Source: Achromobacter animicus
GTDB lineage: Bacteria; Pseudomonadota; Gammaproteobacteria; Burkholderiales; Burkholderiaceae_B
Length of the DNA: 64,000 nucleotides
NCBI RefSeq assembly: GCF_902859585.1
Contig: NZ_CADIJM010000006.1
Coordinates: 124,001-188,000 of the forward strand
Direction of reading: 5' to 3'
This document shows positions 7,893-16,547 of the stretch, in pieces. Both the position numbers and the translations under genes were made by a program. The notes under the pieces were generated by a model, which was not told where the DNA came from, ran no database searches, and saw nothing but the letters and a program-made list of their open reading frames with translations. Each line of letters opens with the position of its first letter. Within the stretch, counting starts at the first letter, position 1.

Positions 7893-8789
7893 ATGCCTGC
7901 GCTGCCGCCCATCGTCAACCTGCTGGCGTTCGAAGCCGTGGCGCGCCGCCGCAGCTTTGCCATTGCCGCTACCGAATTGCACCTGACTGCGTCGGCGGTC
8001 AGCCACCAGATTTCGCGGCTGGAATCGGACCTGGGCGTGCGCCTGTTCGAGCGCAGCGCGCACGGGGTGCGGCTGAGCAGCGCGGGCGAACAATACCTGG
8101 TGCGAATCGGCGGGGCGCTTGCGGCGATCTCATCGGCCACCGAAGACCTGCGCCAGGGCGTCAGCAACAGCCTGTATGTGCACTCCGCGCCCAGCATCGC
8201 CAGCTTGTGGCTGATGCCGCGGCTGCGGCGGTTTGCCGAGGCGCATCCGCACGTGGCGCTGAACCTGTCGGCCGCGCATTCGCACAGTGATTTCGCGCTG
8301 GGGCAGTCGGATATCGACATCCGCTACGGCGTGCCGCATTGGGATGATGTGGTGGTGGAGCCGCTGTTCGAAGAACGGATACTGCCGCTGGCCAGCGCGG
8401 CGTTCATTCGCGAACACGGCATCAAGCGCATCGAACAGTTGCTGGACGTGCCGCTGATCCAGAGCAACGTCAGCGTCATTCAGTGGTCCGACTGGTTCGG
8501 GCGCTATTCGGAACGGCGTGCGCCGGATCACTTCACGATCCGCTTCGACCGTGCGCAGATGTCGCTTGACGCGGCGGCGCAGGGATTGGGCGTGGCGCTG
8601 GAAAGCGCCACCATTGCCGGCATGCATCTGGCGCAGGGCAGCCTGCAGCCGGTATTTGGAATGGCCAAGGCCATTGCGGTGAAGGCGCACTTTGCCGTCT
8701 ACCCGGCGCGGCACGCCAAGCGTCCTTCCGTGGAGGCTTTTCTTGCCTGGATCCACGCCGAGGCAGCCGCGACGGCGATCACCCGCTGA
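7893..8789 (+). CDS. LysR-family transcriptional regulator (GcvA-like)
   Basis: 298 residues. The N-terminal winged helix is typical (FEAVARRRSFAIAATELHL, then SAVSHQISRLESDLGVRLFER at about 30-52), followed by a periplasmic-binding-protein-like effector domain with a GcvA-type sequence (DIDIRYGVPHWDDVVVEPLFEE). It is divergent from the SDR-TRAP-transketolase operon across 125 bp that contain a perfect 17-bp palindrome. It is the likely substrate-responsive regulator of that operon and probably represses itself. Confidence 0.9.
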   Translation: MPALPPIVNLLAFEAVARRRSFAIAATELHLTASAVSHQISRLESDLGVRLFERSAHGVRLSSAGEQYLVRIGGALAAISSATEDLRQGVSNSLYVHSAPSIASLWLMPRLRRFAEAHPHVALNLSAAHSHSDFALGQSDIDIRYGVPHWDDVVVEPLFEERILPLASAAFIREHGIKRIEQLLDVPLIQSNVSVIQWSDWFGRYSERRAPDHFTIRFDRAQMSLDAAAQGLGVALESATIAGMHLAQGSLQPVFGMAKAIAVKAHFAVYPARHAKRPSVEAFLAWIHAEAAATAITR

Positions 8790-8821
8790 GCCCGGCCCGC
8801 GCGAGCAGCCGGGGCAATGCG

Positions 8822-10591
8822 TCACGGCTGCACGTCGTACTCGGCTGTGCCCAGCACGACCGCCGCCAGGCCCGGCGCCTGCGTCAGCTTGTGCAGCGCA
8901 AAGGCTTGCGCGGTGGCGATCTTGGCGTTGTGGAAGTCCGGGTCTTCAGCCTGCAGGTCCAGGCTGGCAAGCAGGGCGCGGGCCATCTGCCAGCCGGCGA
9001 ACGTCGTGCCTGCCAGCAGCAGGTAGGGCACCGCGGCGCCAAAGACCGCATTGGGATTGCCGGCCGCGTTGGCAAGAATGAACTCGACCGCGCTGGCCAG
9101 CGCTTCGCGGGCCTCGCGCAGCGGCTTGAGCATGCGGCCGGCGGCCGGCTCGGTGCGGGCCTGAAGGTCGGCTTCGGTCTGACGCACCGCGTCCAGCAGG
9201 GCGCGCGCCACGGCGCCGCCGTCGCGCAGCGTCTTGCGGCCGACCAGGTCGTTGGCCTGGATGGCGGTCGTGCCTTCGTAGATGGTCAGGATGCGGGCGT
9301 CGCGGTAGAACTGCGCGGCGCCGGTCTCTTCGATGAAGCCCATGCCGCCATGGACCTGCACGCCCAGGCTCGCGACATCGATCGACATCTCGGTGCACCA
9401 GCCCTTGACGATCGGCACCAGGTATTCCTGGATCGCCAGGTGGCGCTTGCGCGTGTCGGCGTCGGGACTGGCGTGGGCCAGGTCGGCATGGCCGGCGGTC
9501 ACGTAGGCCAGCGCGCGGCCCGCTTCGGTCAGGGCGCGCATCGTGCCCAGCATGCGGCGCACGTCCGGGTGCTGGATGATGGGCACGGCGTCGCGCGACG
9601 AGCCGTCCACCGGGCGGCTCTGCACGCGCTCGGCGGCATAGGCCAACGCGTGCTGGTAGGCGCGATCGGCGATGGCGATGCCCTGAACGCCCACCGCGTA
9701 GCGGGCGGCGTTCATCATGATGAACATGGCGTCCAGGCCGCGGTTTTCCTGGCCGACCACGTAACCCAGCGCGCCGCCGGCGTCGCCGAACTGCAGCGTG
9801 CAGGTGGGGCTGGCCTTGATGCCCAGCTTGTGCTCGATGGACACGCAGGTCACATCGTTGCGCGCGCCCAGCGAGCCGTCTTCATTGACCAGGAACTTGG
9901 GCACCAAAAAGAGCGAAATGCCCTTCACGCCCTCGGGCGCATCAGGCAGGCGGGCCAGCACCAGATGCAGGATGTTCTCGGCAAGGTCGTGCTCGCCATA
10001 GGTGATGAAGATCTTGGTGCCGGACAGGCGGTAGGTGCCGTCGCCTACCGGCTGGGCGCGCGTGCGGACCATGGCAAGGTCCGAGCCGGCCTGCGGCTCG
10101 GTCAGGTTCATGGTGCCCGTCCATCGGCCGGAGATCATGGGGCCGATGAAGCGCTCGCGCAGCTCGGGCGAGCCAGCCGTCATCAGGGCTTCGATGGCGC
10201 CGTTGGTCAGCAGCGGGCACAGCGCGAACGACAGGTTTGCGGCGTTCAGCATTTCAGAGCACGGCGAGCCGATCAGCCCGGGCAGCCCCTGGCCGCCGTA
10301 TTCGGCAGGGTGGGACAGGCCCTGCCAACCGGCGTCTGCATATTGGCGGAAGGCCTGCTTGAAGCCGGGGGCGGTGGTTACCGCGCCATCCTGCCAGGTG
10401 CTGGGCGCCTTGTCCGCCGGGTGGTTCAACGGCGCCAGGACTTCGGCGGCGAAGTGGGCGGATTCTTCCAGCACGGCTTGCGCGGTGTCGGGCGTGGCCT
10501 CCTCGAAACCGGGCAGGGCGGCCACCTGCGGCAGACCGGCCAGATGGTTCAACACGAACAGCATGTCTTTCACGGGGGCTTGGTACGTCAT
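8822..10591 (-). CDS. Acyl-CoA dehydrogenase, DmdC-like long form
   Basis: 589 residues, longer than ordinary acyl-CoA dehydrogenases (about 380-400). The extra N-terminal region (MTYQAPVKDMLFVLNHLAGL) and C-terminal helical domain are those of the 3-methylmercaptopropionyl-CoA dehydrogenase (DmdC) subfamily, and FITYGEHDLAENILHLVLAR is a strong subfamily match. FAD-binding and catalytic parts are visible: MNLTEPQAGSDLA, GTKIFITYG and IYEGTTAIQANDLV with the conserved Glu. It oxidises an acyl-CoA to the enoyl-CoA. The gene follows the acyl-CoA synthetase gene by 35 bp. Many bacteria carry this subfamily without using DMSP, so the substrate is open. Confidence 0.88.
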   Translation of the reverse strand: MTYQAPVKDMLFVLNHLAGLPQVAALPGFEEATPDTAQAVLEESAHFAAEVLAPLNHPADKAPSTWQDGAVTTAPGFKQAFRQYADAGWQGLSHPAEYGGQGLPGLIGSPCSEMLNAANLSFALCPLLTNGAIEALMTAGSPELRERFIGPMISGRWTGTMNLTEPQAGSDLAMVRTRAQPVGDGTYRLSGTKIFITYGEHDLAENILHLVLARLPDAPEGVKGISLFLVPKFLVNEDGSLGARNDVTCVSIEHKLGIKASPTCTLQFGDAGGALGYVVGQENRGLDAMFIMMNAARYAVGVQGIAIADRAYQHALAYAAERVQSRPVDGSSRDAVPIIQHPDVRRMLGTMRALTEAGRALAYVTAGHADLAHASPDADTRKRHLAIQEYLVPIVKGWCTEMSIDVASLGVQVHGGMGFIEETGAAQFYRDARILTIYEGTTAIQANDLVGRKTLRDGGAVARALLDAVRQTEADLQARTEPAAGRMLKPLREAREALASAVEFILANAAGNPNAVFGAAVPYLLLAGTTFAGWQMARALLASLDLQAEDPDFHNAKIATAQAFALHKLTQAPGLAAVVLGTAEYDVQP

Positions 10592-10626
10592 GGCGTAGGC
10601 GCTCCTGGTTTTATGGGTTAAGCGGA

Positions 10627-12282
10627 TCAGGCCGGCTTGCCGGGGTCGGCCACGTCGATCGCGGACGTGGCGCCGACCGCGGCGCGCAGCTCGAATTTCT
10701 GGATCTTGCCGGTGGAGGTCTTGGGCAGGTCACCGAAGCGTACCGCGCGCGGCACCTTGAAGCCGGACAACAGCAGCTTGCAATGCGCGATGATCTCTTC
10801 GGCGGTGGCGGTGCAGCCGGGCTTGAGCTCGACGAAAGCGCAGGGCGTCTCGCCCCATTTGGGATCGGGCATGGCCACCACGGCCACGGCCGCCACGGCG
10901 GGATGCCGGTACAGCGCGTCCTCGACTTCGATGCTGGAGATGTTCTCGCCGCCCGAGATGATGATGTCCTTGCTGCGGTCCTTGATGCGAACATAGCCGT
11001 CGGCCGTCATCACGCCCAGATCGCCGGTGTGGAACCAGCCCCCGGCAAAGGCGTCCTCGGTCGCGCGCGCGTTCTTCAAGTATCCCTTCATGCAGATGTT
11101 GCCGCGGAACATGACCTCGCCGATGGTTTCCTCATCGCGCGGCACTTCGGCCATCGTTTCCGGGTTGCGCACCGACACGCCGGCCTGCAGGTGATAGCGC
11201 ACGCCCTGGCGCGCGGTCAGCAGCGCGCGGCGCTCGGGGTCCAGCGCGTCCCAGGCGTCCTGGTGCGCGCAGACGGCGGCCGGTCCGTAGACTTCGGTCA
11301 GGCCATACACGTGGGTCAGCTCAAAGCCGATCTCCCGCATCTTGTCGATGACGGCTGGCGCAGGCGCGGCGCCCGCCACCATGGTGCGCACGGTATGCGT
11401 GATGCCCGCGCGCAACTCGGCCGGCGCGTTGGCCAGCGCGCTCTGCACGATGGGCGCGCCGCAGTAGTGGGTGACGCCTTCGTCGCGGATCAGGTCGAAC
11501 ACCGTCTTGGGATCGAACTTGCGCAGGCACACGTTCACGCCCGCACGCGCCGCGATGGTCCAGGCGAAGCACCAGCCGTTGCAATGAAAGAGCGGCAGCG
11601 TCCACAGGTAGACGGGATGCTTGGGCATGTCCCATTCGAGGATGTTGCTGACCGCGTTCAGGTAGGCGCCACGGTAGTGATAGACCACGCCCTTCGGGTC
11701 GCCCGTGGTGCCGGACGTGTAGTTCAGCGCGATGGCGTCCCATTCGTCGGCGGGCGGCTTCCAGTCGTAGGTGGCGGGCGCGGCGGCCAGGAAATCTTCG
11801 TAGTCGGCGGCGCCCGGCAACGTGGCGGCGGCGCCTTCCAGGTCGTGCACCGAGATGACTTTCAGGTGCGGGAATTCGGCACGCGCGCGCTGCGCAACGT
11901 CGGCGTATTCGGTGTCGATGATGAGCGCGCGGGCCTCGCCGTGGCCCAGCATGAACAGCACGCTGGGCGCGTCCAGCCGCGTGTTCAACGTGTTCAGCAC
12001 GGCGCCCAGCATGGGCACGCCGAAGTGCGTTTCCACCATGGCGGGGATGTTGGGCAGCATGACGGCAACCGTGTCGCCGCGCTGGATGCCGGCCTGCGCC
12101 AGCGCGCCGGCCAGGCGCTGGGCACGCTCATAGGTCTGCGCCCACGTGCGACGGATCTTGCCGTGGACGACGGCCAGCTTCTGGCCATAGACATGCGCCG
12201 CGCGGGCGATGAAATCCACCGGGGTCAGGGCTTCGTGATTGGCTTCGCGGCGCGCAAGGCCGTGATCGAACATGCCGGTCAT
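10627..12282 (-). CDS. AMP-binding acyl-CoA synthetase, DmdB-like
   Basis: 551 residues from ATG 12282, which has GGAG 7 nt upstream. Adenylate-forming motifs are complete: LNYTSGTTGDPKGVVYHYRG (P-loop-like), VYGLTEVYGP, WFHTGDLGVMTADGYVRIKDR and the C-terminal lysine in TSTGKIQKFELR. It activates a carboxylic acid with ATP and CoA. The sequence resembles medium-chain and methylmercaptopropionate-CoA ligases of the DmdB group. Together with the downstream DmdC-like dehydrogenase it forms the first two steps of a beta-oxidation-like route. Confidence 0.9.
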   Translation of the reverse strand: MTGMFDHGLARREANHEALTPVDFIARAAHVYGQKLAVVHGKIRRTWAQTYERAQRLAGALAQAGIQRGDTVAVMLPNIPAMVETHFGVPMLGAVLNTLNTRLDAPSVLFMLGHGEARALIIDTEYADVAQRARAEFPHLKVISVHDLEGAAATLPGAADYEDFLAAAPATYDWKPPADEWDAIALNYTSGTTGDPKGVVYHYRGAYLNAVSNILEWDMPKHPVYLWTLPLFHCNGWCFAWTIAARAGVNVCLRKFDPKTVFDLIRDEGVTHYCGAPIVQSALANAPAELRAGITHTVRTMVAGAAPAPAVIDKMREIGFELTHVYGLTEVYGPAAVCAHQDAWDALDPERRALLTARQGVRYHLQAGVSVRNPETMAEVPRDEETIGEVMFRGNICMKGYLKNARATEDAFAGGWFHTGDLGVMTADGYVRIKDRSKDIIISGGENISSIEVEDALYRHPAVAAVAVVAMPDPKWGETPCAFVELKPGCTATAEEIIAHCKLLLSGFKVPRAVRFGDLPKTSTGKIQKFELRAAVGATSAIDVADPGKPA

Positions 12283-12360
12283 GCTTGTCTCCAATGGGGC
12301 GGGGTGGCCCCTTATCCAGGTCTGCGGGGTTTGATCCCCGTCGCTTGCCCTAGCTTATGG

Positions 12361-12408
12361 CCGGCCGGAAAATGGCGTCTGTCGCCTGCATGACAGACCC
12401 CCGGCCGG
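12361..12408. promoter_or_regulatory. Nested palindromes between acyl-CoA synthetase and Crp-type gene
   Basis: An inner inverted repeat TCTGTC-N8-GACAGA (12378-12397) is flanked by two copies of the self-complementary CCGGCCGG (12361-12368 and 12401-12408), giving a nested symmetrical structure. It lies in the 160-bp divergent region, 35 bp before the Crp-type gene start. It may be an operator for that regulator or an RNA hairpin; which is undecided. Confidence 0.5.
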
Positions 12409-12442
12409 CGGCGCAATCCCCAAGTTTTACACGGTTCTTCCC

Positions 12443-13153
12443 ATGTCCGATGTTTCAAACACAGTTTCCCCCGACGAACTGCCGGCGCTGTTCCGGGCCT
12501 GTCCGTGGTTCGGTGCGCTGGAGGCACGGCATCAGGACCTGGTGCTGGCGACCTCGCGCGCGGAACTCGTCGGCAGCGGGGCGTGGATTGCGCGGCGCAA
12601 TGCGCCGTCGGACTACTGGCTGGGAGTGAGCCGCGGGCTGCTCAAGCTGGCGATCTACAACGAGTCCGGCCGCAGTTGCACGTTTTCCGGTGTGCCGCCG
12701 GGCGGCTGGTTCGGAGAGGGCAGCGTCATCAAGCGCGAGCTGCGCAAGTACGACGTGGTCGCCATCCAGCCGTCGCTGGTGATGCTGGTGCCCGCTGCAA
12801 CCTTCCATGCGCTGCTGTCGGCGAGCCTGCCTTTTTCGCACTTTGTCATCGGCCAGTTGAATGACCGCATGGGCGAGTTCATCGCGTCCATCCAGAACCA
12901 CCGTTTGCTCGATGCCGACGCGCGCGTGGCGCAGTCGCTGGCTCAGCTGTTCAATCCGCAGCTGTATCCGTCCACCGACCTGACCTTGGCCATTTCGCAG
13001 GAAGAACTGGGGTATCTGACCGGTCTGTCGCGTCAGCGGGTCAACCAGGCGCTGCAGACGCTGGCCGACCAGGGAATGCTGGCGCTGGCGTACAACCAGA
13101 TCAAGGTGCTGGACCTGGGCCGGTTGCGGCAGTACGGGCTGGATCAGCTCTGA
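12443..13153 (+). CDS. Crp/Fnr-family transcriptional regulator
   Basis: 236 residues: an N-terminal cyclic-nucleotide-type beta barrel (about 20-130, with GGWFGEGSVIKRELR), a dimerisation helix, and a C-terminal winged helix with recognition region SQEELGYLTGLSRQRVNQALQTLADQGML. The N-terminal cysteine cluster of FNR is absent, so oxygen sensing through an iron-sulfur cluster is unlikely. Expressed divergently from the acyl-CoA synthetase/dehydrogenase operon, which it may control. Effector unknown. Confidence 0.87.
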   Translation: MSDVSNTVSPDELPALFRACPWFGALEARHQDLVLATSRAELVGSGAWIARRNAPSDYWLGVSRGLLKLAIYNESGRSCTFSGVPPGGWFGEGSVIKRELRKYDVVAIQPSLVMLVPAATFHALLSASLPFSHFVIGQLNDRMGEFIASIQNHRLLDADARVAQSLAQLFNPQLYPSTDLTLAISQEELGYLTGLSRQRVNQALQTLADQGMLALAYNQIKVLDLGRLRQYGLDQL

Positions 13154-13159
13154 CGGGAA

Positions 13160-13894
13160 TCAGGGCGCCGTGCCGCCCCGCGCAACGTCAAAGGCGGGGG
13201 CTAGCGCACGGTCCAGCGCGGCGCGCGCCAGCAGGCGGGTCGAGTCGAGCGTGGGCAGGGCGCAATTGCCGTCGTTCAGCACCAGCGGCAGTTCGGTGCA
13301 GCCCAGCACGACCGCGTCGCAGCCGTCGTCTTTCAGGCGTTCGACGATGCCTTGCAACTGCGCCACCGACGCGGGCTTGATCACACCGTAGACCAGCTCG
13401 TCCATGATGATGCGGCCCAGCAGCAGGCGGTCGTCCTGCGGCGGCCGCGCGTAGTCCAGGCCACGTGCCGCCAGGTCCGCGGGGTAGACGTCGCTGTCCA
13501 CCAGCCAGTGCGTGCCCAGGATGCCGATCCGCCGGTAACCGCGCGCCGCCGCCACGGCGGCGACCTCCTGCGCGATGTGCAGCCACGGCCGCGGCGAGTC
13601 CGCCACGACGCGGTCCAGCGCCTGGTGGATGGTGTTGTCCGGGCAGATCAGGAAATCCGCGCCGGCGCGGGCCAGCTTGTCCGCCGACGACAACATCAGG
13701 GCGGCAACGCCGTCCAGGTCGCGGGCGTCCAGGCAGGCGACGTAATCCGCCAGCGAATGGGTGTGTAGCGAAATCTCGGGATGGGCGTGCGGGCCCATGC
13801 GCTGCGCGCCTTCGGCGCACAAGGTGCGGTAGCAGAGCGCGGCGCCCTCGGCGGAGCAGGCGACGATGCCGATGTGCAGCGGCGTGGCATTCAT
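13160..13894 (-). CDS. Aspartate/glutamate racemase-family protein
   Basis: 244 residues from ATG 13894 (AAGAAGGA upstream); a longer frame upstream crosses the norB leader hairpin and is unlikely. Both catalytic cysteine regions are present: ICPDNTIHQALD near residue 84 and VVLGCTELPLVL near residue 193, and the N-terminus HIGIVACSAEGAALCYRTL matches Asp/Glu/hydantoin racemase folds. These cofactor-independent enzymes interconvert D and L amino acids. It ends six bases after the Crp-type gene, converging with it. The substrate cannot be assigned with certainty. Confidence 0.85.
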   Translation of the reverse strand: MNATPLHIGIVACSAEGAALCYRTLCAEGAQRMGPHAHPEISLHTHSLADYVACLDARDLDGVAALMLSSADKLARAGADFLICPDNTIHQALDRVVADSPRPWLHIAQEVAAVAAARGYRRIGILGTHWLVDSDVYPADLAARGLDYARPPQDDRLLLGRIIMDELVYGVIKPASVAQLQGIVERLKDDGCDAVVLGCTELPLVLNDGNCALPTLDSTRLLARAALDRALAPAFDVARGGTAP

Positions 13895-14039
13895 CCAGTC
13901 GATTCCTTCTTCAGGGTCCGGGTAGCCGGACGGCGGGGAACAGGTCGGGCGTGATCGATTGTAGGGGTGGCAGCCGTTAGGGTATTGCAGGGTCAAATTC
14001 ACCTCGTGGCGGTGATTTATACCCGTCCGGCCAACAGTA

Positions 14040-14086
14040 AAAAAAACCACGCCGAATCCAAGCTGTTGATTCGGCGTGGTTTTTTT
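14040..14086. terminator. Bidirectional intrinsic-terminator-like hairpin in norB upstream region
   Basis: A 19-bp perfect stem: an A-run followed by CCACGCCGAATC (14040-14058) pairs with GATTCGGCGTGG plus a T-run (14068-14086) around the 9-nt loop CAAGCTGTT. The A-run and T-run make it terminator-like in both directions. It sits between two divergent genes, only 65 bp before the norB start codon, where a terminator is not expected. It may be an attenuator in the norB leader or may insulate the two genes. Confidence 0.8.
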
Positions 14087-14150
14087 CTGGCACGGATTTC
14101 GCATGAAGACACGTACCCAACCAACCGCAACACAGGAGGGCGTTCCCATC

Positions 14151-16436
14151 ATGGGTCCGTATCGGAAATTATGGTTCACGTTGATCGCCGTGGTGGCGAT
14201 CACATTTGCGCTGCTAGGCTTCTACGGCGGCGAGGTCTACCGCCAGGCGCCGCCCATTCCCGGGCAGGTCGTGACGTCCGATGGCCGCGCGCTGTTCGGC
14301 CGCGAAGACATCCTGGACGGGCAGACCGCCTGGCAATCCGTCGGCGGCATGCAGCTTGGCTCGATCTGGGGCCACGGCGCGTACCAGGCGCCTGACTGGA
14401 CGGCCGACTGGCTGCATCGCGAACTGACCGCCTGGCTGGACCTGGCCGCGCGCGACGAGCACGGTCAGGCCTACGCCCAACTTCCCGCGCCGCAGCAGGC
14501 CGCACTGCGCGAAGCGCTCAAGGCCGAGTACCGCGCCAATCGCAGCGACGCAGCCACCGACACGCTGACCATCACGCCGCGCCGCGCGAAGGCCATCGAA
14601 CAGACGGCGGCTTACTACGAGCAGTTGTTCTCCGATGCGCCCGCCCTGCAAGGCAGCCGCGAGAGCTTCGCCATGAAGGAAAACACGCTGCCCGACGCCA
14701 AGCGCCGCACGCAGCTGACGCATTTCTTCTTCTGGACGGCCTGGGCGGCCGCCACCGAACGCGAAGGCATGTCGGTCACCTACACCAACAACTGGCCGCA
14801 CGAACCGCTGATCGGCAACCAGCCCAGCGCTGAAAACGTCATGTGGTCCATCATCAGCGTGGTTGTGCTGCTGGCGGGCATCGGCTTCCTGGTCTGGGCC
14901 TGGGCCTTCATGCGTGGCCAGGAAGAAGAAGAGCCGCAAGCGCCCGCGCGCGATCCGCTCACCGCCTTTGCCCTGACGCCCTCGCAGCGCGCCCTGGGCA
15001 AGTATCTGTTCCTGGTCGTGGCGCTGTTCGGCTTCCAGGTGCTGCTGGGCGGTTTCACCGCGCACTACACCGTTGAAGGGCAGAAGTTCTATGGCATCGA
15101 CGTCTCGCAGTGGTTCCCGTATTCGCTGGTGCGCACCTGGCACATCCAGAGCGCCCTGTTCTGGATCGCAACGGGCTTTCTGGCCGCCGGCCTGTTCCTG
15201 GCCCCGCTGATCAACGGCGGACGCGACCCCAAGTTCCAGAAGGTCGGCGTCGACATCCTGTTCTGGGCGCTGGTGCTGGTCGTGGTCGGCTCGTTCGCCG
15301 GCAACTACCTGGCCATTGCGCAGATCATGCCGCCCGAGCTGAATTTCTGGCTGGGTCACCAAGGCTATGAATACGTCGACCTGGGCCGTCTGTGGCAGAT
15401 CGGCAAGTTTGCCGGCATCTGCTTCTGGCTGGTGCTGATGCTGCGCGGCATCGTGCCCGCGCTGCGCACGCCGGGCGGCGACAAGAACCTGCTGGCGCTG
15501 CTGACGGCCTCCGTCGGCGCCATTGGTCTCTTCTACGGCGCCGGCTTCTTCTACGGCGAACGCACCCACCTGACCATCATGGAGTACTGGCGCTGGTGGA
15601 TCGTCCACCTGTGGGTCGAAGGCTTCTTTGAAGTGTTCGCCACCACGGCGCTGGCCTTCATTTTCTCGACCCTGGGTCTGGTGTCGCGCCGCATGGCAAC
15701 CACCGCCAGCCTGGCCTCGGCCTCGCTCTTCATGCTGGGCGGCATTCCCGGCACGTTCCACCACCTGTATTTCGCGGGCACGACCACGCCCGTGATGGCC
15801 GTCGGCGCCAGCTTCTCGGCGCTGGAAGTCGTGCCGCTGATCGTGCTGGGCTACGAAGCCTGGGAAAACTGGCGCCTGAAGACCCGCGCCGCCTGGATGG
15901 ACAACCTGAAGTGGCCGCTGATGTGCTTTGTGGCAGTGGCGTTCTGGAACATGCTGGGCGCTGGCGTCTTCGGCTTCATGATCAACCCGCCGATCTCGCT
16001 GTATTACATCCAGGGCCTGAACACCACGCCGGTGCACGCGCATGCCGCGCTGTTCGGGGTGTACGGCTTCCTGGCGCTGGGCTTCACGCTGCTGGTGCTG
16101 CGCTACATCCGTCCGCAGTATGCGTTGAACCCGGGCCTCATGAAGCTGGCGTTCTGGGGCATGAACATCGGTCTTGTACTGATGATCTTCACCAGCCTGT
16201 TGCCGGTGGGCCTGATCCAGTTCCACGCCAGCGTCAGCGAAGGCATGTGGTACGCCCGCAGCGAAGCCTTCATGCAGCAGGACCTGCTCAAGACCCTGCG
16301 CTGGGGCCGCACGTTCGGCGACGTGGTGTTCCTGCTGGGCGCGCTGGCGATGGTGATGCAGGTGATCCTGGGCCTGCTCAGCAGCAAGCCTGCGCTGGTC
16401 GAGCCGCGGCTCACGCCCAAGGCCGCGCGCGGCTGA
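14151..16436 (+). CDS. norB: Quinol-dependent nitric oxide reductase, single-subunit (qNor)
   Basis: 761 residues read from ATG 14151, preceded by AGGAGG with an 11-nt spacer; an ATG at 14103 is possible but lacks a site. The N-terminal extension (about 1-220) fused to a NorB-like core of about twelve helices is the qNor architecture, with no separate norC. Metal-binding segments are seen: RTWHIQSALFW, WWIVHLWVEGFFEVF (histidine and glutamate of the non-haem iron site), TFHHLYFAGTT (paired histidines) and TPVHAHAALFGVYGF. It reduces two NO to N2O in the cytoplasmic membrane with electrons from quinol. It opens the denitrification block with nirV and nirK. Confidence 0.96.
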   Translation: MGPYRKLWFTLIAVVAITFALLGFYGGEVYRQAPPIPGQVVTSDGRALFGREDILDGQTAWQSVGGMQLGSIWGHGAYQAPDWTADWLHRELTAWLDLAARDEHGQAYAQLPAPQQAALREALKAEYRANRSDAATDTLTITPRRAKAIEQTAAYYEQLFSDAPALQGSRESFAMKENTLPDAKRRTQLTHFFFWTAWAAATEREGMSVTYTNNWPHEPLIGNQPSAENVMWSIISVVVLLAGIGFLVWAWAFMRGQEEEEPQAPARDPLTAFALTPSQRALGKYLFLVVALFGFQVLLGGFTAHYTVEGQKFYGIDVSQWFPYSLVRTWHIQSALFWIATGFLAAGLFLAPLINGGRDPKFQKVGVDILFWALVLVVVGSFAGNYLAIAQIMPPELNFWLGHQGYEYVDLGRLWQIGKFAGICFWLVLMLRGIVPALRTPGGDKNLLALLTASVGAIGLFYGAGFFYGERTHLTIMEYWRWWIVHLWVEGFFEVFATTALAFIFSTLGLVSRRMATTASLASASLFMLGGIPGTFHHLYFAGTTTPVMAVGASFSALEVVPLIVLGYEAWENWRLKTRAAWMDNLKWPLMCFVAVAFWNMLGAGVFGFMINPPISLYYIQGLNTTPVHAHAALFGVYGFLALGFTLLVLRYIRPQYALNPGLMKLAFWGMNIGLVLMIFTSLLPVGLIQFHASVSEGMWYARSEAFMQQDLLKTLRWGRTFGDVVFLLGALAMVMQVILGLLSSKPALVEPRLTPKAARG

Positions 16437-16547
16437 TCCCGGCGCCCTCGCGACTTTGCGCCAGCGCAACGTTGCGAAGGCGGCCTCCCGGTCCAATGGA
16501 AGCCAAGCCTGCGCCGGTTCGGCGCGGGCGCTTCGGAGAAACTCCGC

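Noticed and set aside
10591-10627. True DMSP degradation operon (dmdBC)
   Set aside because: Both proteins resemble DmdB/DmdC but no dmdA or dmdD is near, and these subfamilies are common in bacteria not using DMSP; names withheld.
13990-14003. TTGCAGGGTCAA as NNR/FNR box before norB
   Set aside because: Spacing between TTG and CAA is six, not eight, and the halves are not symmetric.
14214-16496. Very long open frame on the minus strand opposite norB
   Set aside because: It has no recognisable domain, is rich in Arg/Gln/Ala as expected of antisense high-GC frames, and overlaps a well-supported gene completely.
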